Source: Euperipatoides rowelli
Taxonomy: Eukaryota > Onychophora > Udeonychophora > Euonychophora > Peripatopsidae
Strand: one strand, 5' to 3'
Length of the DNA stretch: 10,585 nt
Assembly: GCA_003024985.2 (NCBI GenBank)
Contig: PXIH01S0003584.1
How positions within the stretch are numbered: position 1 is the stretch's first letter; every line of letters begins with the position of its first letter. Shown in pieces: positions 7,531 to 10,585 of the stretch. Made by a program: the position numbers and the translations under genes. Under the pieces are notes generated by a model. The model did not search any database and was not told the DNA's origin. It was given only the letters and a program-made list of their open reading frames with translations.

Positions 7531-7866
7531 ATGTCTAACATTATTGGGTTCAAACAAATTCTTACAAATCCCACCAGAGGTAATGCTTTGTTAGATTTGT
7601 GTTTTACTAATGCTATATATTTAAATATTGTTACATATTTGCCTCCTCTGTGTAACTCTGGTCATTTGTCCCTGTTATTCCAACTTTTATATAGTCCTAA
7701 TAATAATAGGCCAAAATCTTGTATAAATATTAGAGTAAAAAATGGTTCTAGTTACCACTCAATGGGAAAAATATCTCAATTTGATTGGTCCTCATGGTAC
7801 CTTATTAATAACATTTACATTCTGGCTAATTTATTCCATAGTTGTTGTTTTTATTTCCCTTTATGA
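7531..7866 (+). pseudogene. LINE-B endonuclease C-terminal half
   Basis: This open piece carries the second half of the AP-type endonuclease that nicks the genomic target. GFKQILTNPTRG followed by LLDLCFTN (residues about 6-27) matches the standard GL.Q.V..PTR....LD..FT block. PPLCNSGH (residues about 38-45) is the terminal SDH motif, with Gly replacing the catalytic Asp. The GDFN motif lies just upstream in another frame, so a frameshift separates them. The ATG is internal to the old protein. Confidence 0.85.
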
Positions 7867-8427
7867 AATTTGTTCCCCATTTAAAAAGGTGTTAGTTCAC
7901 TCCATTAATCTTCCATGGATCAATCATGTCTTTGTTTCATTGATTAAGTTAAGAAATAAGGCCTTTAAAAAAAGTAGCATTAATACTATTAAAGAATTGA
8001 ATAATAAAATTAAAAATCTTATTTAGATAACTAAGATGAATTTTATGAAAAACTTTAAAGATCCTAAATTGATTAATCCAAAATACTTTTATTATAAAAT
8101 TAAAATTCTCACTACGGTAATCAAAATATTATCACAATTAATTTACGTTTTCCGAATTTGGCTGTAGATGAAACTAACAATGAAATCATATCTTTCTTTT
8201 AAAATCTTGCTAACATCCATGATCATTTTTACCTTTGTTCTATCTCTCATGATCAAAAAATTTCTTTAACCCCACAAACTGGTTGTCAAAAAGTTTTTTC
8301 CTATTTATCCAAATTAAAATTATCTGTATCTGCATCTTCCTATGAGATGTCCCCTTCCCCCCCTTTTATATACAAGGAATAGGCTTAAGCAATTATCCTT
8401 GCTGAGCGGGTAGCCCATCTTATAAAC

Positions 8428-8733
8428 ATGTCATTAAAGTCTGGCATTTGTCCAAATGAATGGAAGTGTTCAAATCTAATCCCTCTTCCGAAAAATAAAT
8501 CTCCCCTTAACCCCAATCACATTAGTCCTATTTCAATTACTTCCCCTGTTTCTAAAATGTGTGAAAAAATTATCCTTAACTTCACTTTCAATCAATTAAA
8601 GGATCATATTGATCCCATGCAAATTGGAGGAATTCCTGGTCTTTCTGTCAATCAATACATTTCAATTTTTATTGATAAAATTTGCAAAGAACTCCAGTTA
8701 GCCAATAATAAAATGGCATGTGCCTTAGGCTAA
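8428..8733 (+). pseudogene. LINE-B reverse transcriptase fingers segment
   Basis: About 100 codons cover the N-terminal part of the reverse transcriptase. SGICPNEWKCSNLIPLPKN is the usual G..P..WK.a.v.Pl.K start. HISPISITSPVSKMCEKI equals YRPISlt..SKi.EKI, with Tyr and Arg lost. QIGGIPGLSVNQYIS takes the place of Q.GFr...St.. and is followed by DKICKELQLANNK. The frame ends at a stop just before motif A (ITDFTKAFDNVNH), which continues one frame over. Confidence 0.88.
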
Positions 8734-8803
8734 TTACTGACTTTACTAAAGCATTTGATAATGTGAATCATGCTTTGTTTGTTTTTTTTATATTATCTTA
8801 AAA

Positions 8804-9079
8804 ATGAATCATCCTGGTTTATCAAGTAGATGGATAGCATCTTATTTGTACAAAAGAAATCAATTTGTCAAATGTGAGTCTTCACTTACCTCAAATTCTT
8901 TTACTTGTATTGGAGGCATTCCCCAGGGCACTGTAATGGTCTCATTTATCTTTGCCATTCTGGTTAATAATATTTCAAGAAACACTTCTAGTGCTCAAAA
9001 ATATGTGGATGATTTACGGTTTCATGTTTCTTTGATAAAACTTCTTTGGATCTTCCACAAATTATTCTTAACCAAATAA
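8804..9079 (+). pseudogene. LINE-B reverse transcriptase palm segment with YVDD
   Basis: The piece contains GLSSRWIASYLYKRNQFV (the W...YL.nR.q.V block), GGIPQGTVMVSFIFAILVNN (motif B and the LF.i.iNDi block, with P lost and D changed to N) and the catalytic YVDD at 9002-9013. After YVDDL the frame is shifted, and the protein continues in another frame as TVSCFFDKTSLDLPQIILNQ. The catalytic pair DD is preserved, but the copy cannot make an intact enzyme. Confidence 0.9.
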
Positions 9080-9321
9080 TACATGACTCCTTTTTAGTTC
9101 ATCTTCCTCTGAACCAAAAAAAAATGTTCTTATATCCCTTTTTCAATTTAAAAAAAAACTAAATTGTCTATATCCTTATGTATTGATGATTTTCCCATTC
9201 AACAAGCTTATTCTTTTGTTCTCTTGGGTGTCACTATTCAAGATAATTTGAAATGGGGTGTTCATATCATTAACATTATTAAGAAAGCTAATAAAAAACT
9301 CTATATACAGTAGTTTATTAA

Positions 9322-9507
9322 ATGTGCAGAGCTGGTGTTTCTAGAAGAAATATGCTAAATGTATACTTTTCTTTCATCAGGTCTGTGTTTGAATATGGTG
9401 CTCCCATCTGGCACTCTTCATTAATTTTAAATCCAAGCAATGATATTGAGAAAATTCAGAAAAGAGTGATGAGAATAATTATGGGTAAAGATTATCTTTA
9501 CCCATAA
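9322..9507 (+). pseudogene. LINE-B post-RT segment (IRSVFEYGAPIWH)
   Basis: This matches the conserved region after the LINE palm. CRAGVSRRNMLNVYFSFIRS runs into VFEYGAPIWHSSL, then DIEKIQKRVMRIIMGKDY. The open frame ends at a stop created inside the perfect hairpin at 9478-9508. Beyond it TSHSVLLFNSLKVR continues the protein up to the insertion at about 9549. Confidence 0.88.
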
Positions 9508-9508
9508 T
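9478..9508. repeat. Perfect hairpin in LINE-B (14-bp stem, 3-nt loop)
   Basis: attatgggtaaaga (9478-9491) pairs exactly with 9495-9508 around tta. The left arm encodes the conserved IMGKD residues. The right arm is its reverse complement and brings in the stop codons that close the frame. Confidence 0.95.
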
Positions 9509-9825
9509 AAACATCTCATTCAGTTTTGCTCTTTAATTCTTTAAAAGTCAGGCACACACTAGTAGAGAAAAACTTCGTAGTTTTCATACTTGGCAGTTTT
9601 TTTTTAATGATGCGAAAGTTTTCGTAAGATTATTCTGATTTCTGACACACACTAGGAGAATTTTTTTTTATTTGAAAGTTTTTCTCTTTAGTGTGCATAC
9701 TCCTGTTGTCAAAATGGAGAGGGACATTCAATGACTACCACATTAATTGATTTGTATGCATGAAAATAACGATTTTTAAATTTCCAAGCAGTGGCAATTC
9801 AGTTTTAAATATCAAAGCCATTTAC

Positions 9826-10013
9826 CTGTTGTATTACATAAGATACCAATGGCTTGCAGAATCGTCGTTTTTAATAAAAAAAAAAAATAGTGGCTTGTTG
9901 TGATATTCAGTTAAGTGCTGGTTGTACAGACACAGATATTTTTCTACCTCTTGAATTAATAGTGATATTTCATCGTCGTTCCAGTTTTTGTTGGAGAAGC
10001 GAGTGGCCGGCAT
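9826..10013 (-). pseudogene. MADF / Myb-SANT-like DNA-binding domain, first-exon remnant
   Basis: The ATG at 10011-10013 has an in-frame TAA two codons upstream and opens MPATRFSNKNWNDDEISLLI, then QEVEKYLCLYNQHLTEYHNK. The pattern W..dE...LI..V...LY......Y.nk is that of MADF and related Myb/SANT-like domains, small helical DNA binders found in transcription factors and in the partner protein of PIF/Harbinger transposons. The run of 12 A on the plus strand (about 9886-9897) breaks the frame. After it KTTILQAIGILCNTT continues the domain one frame over. The exon ends at ACAACAG|GTAAAT (donor GT at 9824-9825 on the plus strand). No second exon or transposase is present, so this is a remnant. 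The homopolymer shift could be a sequencing error. Confidence 0.6.
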
Positions 10014-10087
10014 TTTTATTTTTTAGTTACTAAAGTCAAGTCCCATGTTCTTAACTTCTCATCATCCGGTGATTGGCTGCAAACTTT

Positions 10088-10164
10088 GACTTCGAGGAGA
10101 AAGCTTTCAAAAAGTAGACCAGAGGTCTACTTTTGAAAGTGATGAAAGAGTTCTCTTCGAAGTC
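10088..10164. repeat. Long hairpin upstream of the MADF-like exon
   Basis: gacttcgaggagaa (10088-10101) pairs with ttctcttcgaagtc (10151-10164) with one mismatch. Inside it ctttcaaaaagtagacc (10104-10120) pairs with ggtctacttttgaaag (10124-10139) with a single bulge and the 3-nt loop aga. It sits about 75-150 bp upstream of the MADF-like start codon. Confidence 0.9.
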
Positions 10165-10439
10165 TGGTTTTCTCTCGAGTATTTTGACACACACAAGAGT
10201 ATTTACCTTCGGAGTATAATGCTTTGATGCTTCAAAGAAAAATTATCCTAGTGTGTGCTAGGCTAACTTTCTTCCCCCTACAAAACTTATGGTTTATAAT
10301 ATTGCTATTAGAAATTCTCATCTTCTAAGGCCCTATTAGAAAAACCAAAAGGATGAAATTTTCTCCAATCTCATCTTATGTAGAAGCATTTATCTACATC
10401 TTAAAGAATCAATCTCATTATTGTATTATATATATATAA

Positions 10440-10585
10440 CTTATTTATACATTTTTCATGTGTTTTTTTTTTTTTTTTTGTAATTTTTTCAATGTGTATC
10501 TAGTTACAGTATGTGAAAGCTCTCGCATCCATTTGTGGGCTAGAGGCCTTCTTTTCACCTGCGTTACATCAGACATAGGCTATGT
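10440..10585 (+). other. Probable LINE-B 3' untranslated region
   Basis: Sequence after the LINE-B stop includes a run of 17 T (10463-10479) and a somewhat GC-richer end (gggctagaggccttcttttc). No poly-A tail, tail repeat or target duplication is seen before the window ends, so the LINE-B 3' end probably lies outside. Confidence 0.45.

Larger units (their letters stand above)
9549..10260. mobile_element. Insertion in LINE-B with cacacactag repeats and a MADF/SANT-like exon
   Basis: LINE-B similarity stops after SLKVR (about 9548) and resumes at TFFPPTKLMVYN (about 10265). The intervening 0.7 kb begins caggcacacactag and ends ctagtgtgtgctag, an inverted repeat sharing an 11-bp core (gcacacactag, 9552-9562 and 10248-10258). 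Related copies occur inside: cacacactaggagaat (9645-9660), tttagtgtgc (9688-9697, inverted) and cacacacaag (10187-10196). A convincing target duplication was not found, so the exact ends and the superfamily (PIF/Harbinger or hAT-like) remain open. A MADF/SANT-type exon would fit PIF/Harbinger, which carries such a partner protein. Confidence 0.6.
6899..10439 (+). pseudogene. LINE-B: decayed non-LTR retrotransposon ORF2 (endonuclease plus reverse transcriptase), interrupted by an insertion
   Basis: This is a broken LINE ORF2 of CR1/L2/Jockey type. An upstream open stretch (6899-7146) runs into SLFNVRAINNKFDRV, the start of the AP-type endonuclease. Then come LTETW (7154-7168), ALGGGISFY (about 7249-7275), GDFN (7505-7516), PTRGNALLDLCF (7570-7605) and NSGH (7654-7665), where the catalytic SDH has lost its Asp. 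A linker with PWINHVFVSLIKLRNKAF (about 7910-7965) follows. The reverse transcriptase has LIPLPKNKSP (about 8480), motif A ITDFTKAFDNVNH (8733-8771), GGIPQG (8912-8929), YVDD (9002-9013) and LLGVTIQDNLKW (about 9221-9256). The tail ends with SPISSYVEAF and a stop at 10437-10439. Frameshifts (about 7140, 7220, 8728, 9015) and stops make it non-functional. The stretch 9549-10260 is foreign. Confidence 0.92.

Overview
The window is AT-rich animal genomic DNA built almost entirely from decayed transposable elements. I see no intact host gene and no bacterial gene organisation. The two non-LTR retrotransposons, a PIF/Harbinger-type MADF/SANT-like exon with a plausible splice donor, many short inverted repeats and the low GC point to an invertebrate. 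An aquatic arthropod or mollusc is my guess, but the species cannot be fixed from sequence alone. Two single N bases (about 1734 and 6038) show this is draft sequence.

Layout, left to right. (1) Positions 55-1862, minus strand: a 5'-truncated LINE (LINE-A). It keeps the reverse transcriptase (FGIP, LPQG, YADD) and a C-terminal tail, and is broken by stops, frameshifts and odd perfect hairpins. (2) 1980-2640: nothing recognisable. (3) 2647-4565, minus strand: a trail of coding-like fragments, lysine-rich with one weakly zinc-finger-like piece. It may be a decayed ORF1 or gag-like protein, but I cannot identify it. (4) 4641-6603: a 1.96-kb element with terminal inverted repeats of about 320 bp, AG...CT ends and a perfect 6-bp target duplication (aattta). 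These are Maverick/Polinton-type hallmarks with no coding capacity left. Its ends are packed with motifs resembling animal transcription-factor sites. It also holds tandem repeats and a smaller foldback. (5) 6610-6898: short palindromes and a nested hairpin. (6) 6899-10439, plus strand: a second, more complete LINE (LINE-B) with endonuclease, reverse transcriptase and C-terminal tail, all frameshifted. (7) 9549-10260: an insertion inside the C-terminal part of LINE-B, carrying cacacactag repeats and the first exon of a MADF/SANT-like protein on the minus strand. (8) 10440-10585: probable LINE-B 3' untranslated sequence.

The most striking feature is a set of perfect hairpins scattered through otherwise unrelated elements. 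Several lie inside the LINE reading frames. In LINE-A two adjacent hairpins share the same 24-nt loop, and that loop is the conserved YRPI segment of the reverse transcriptase in inverted orientation. This is what successive template-switch (fold-back) copying would leave. No new gene system is evident. The mutational pattern and the motif-rich inverted repeats are the points worth following.
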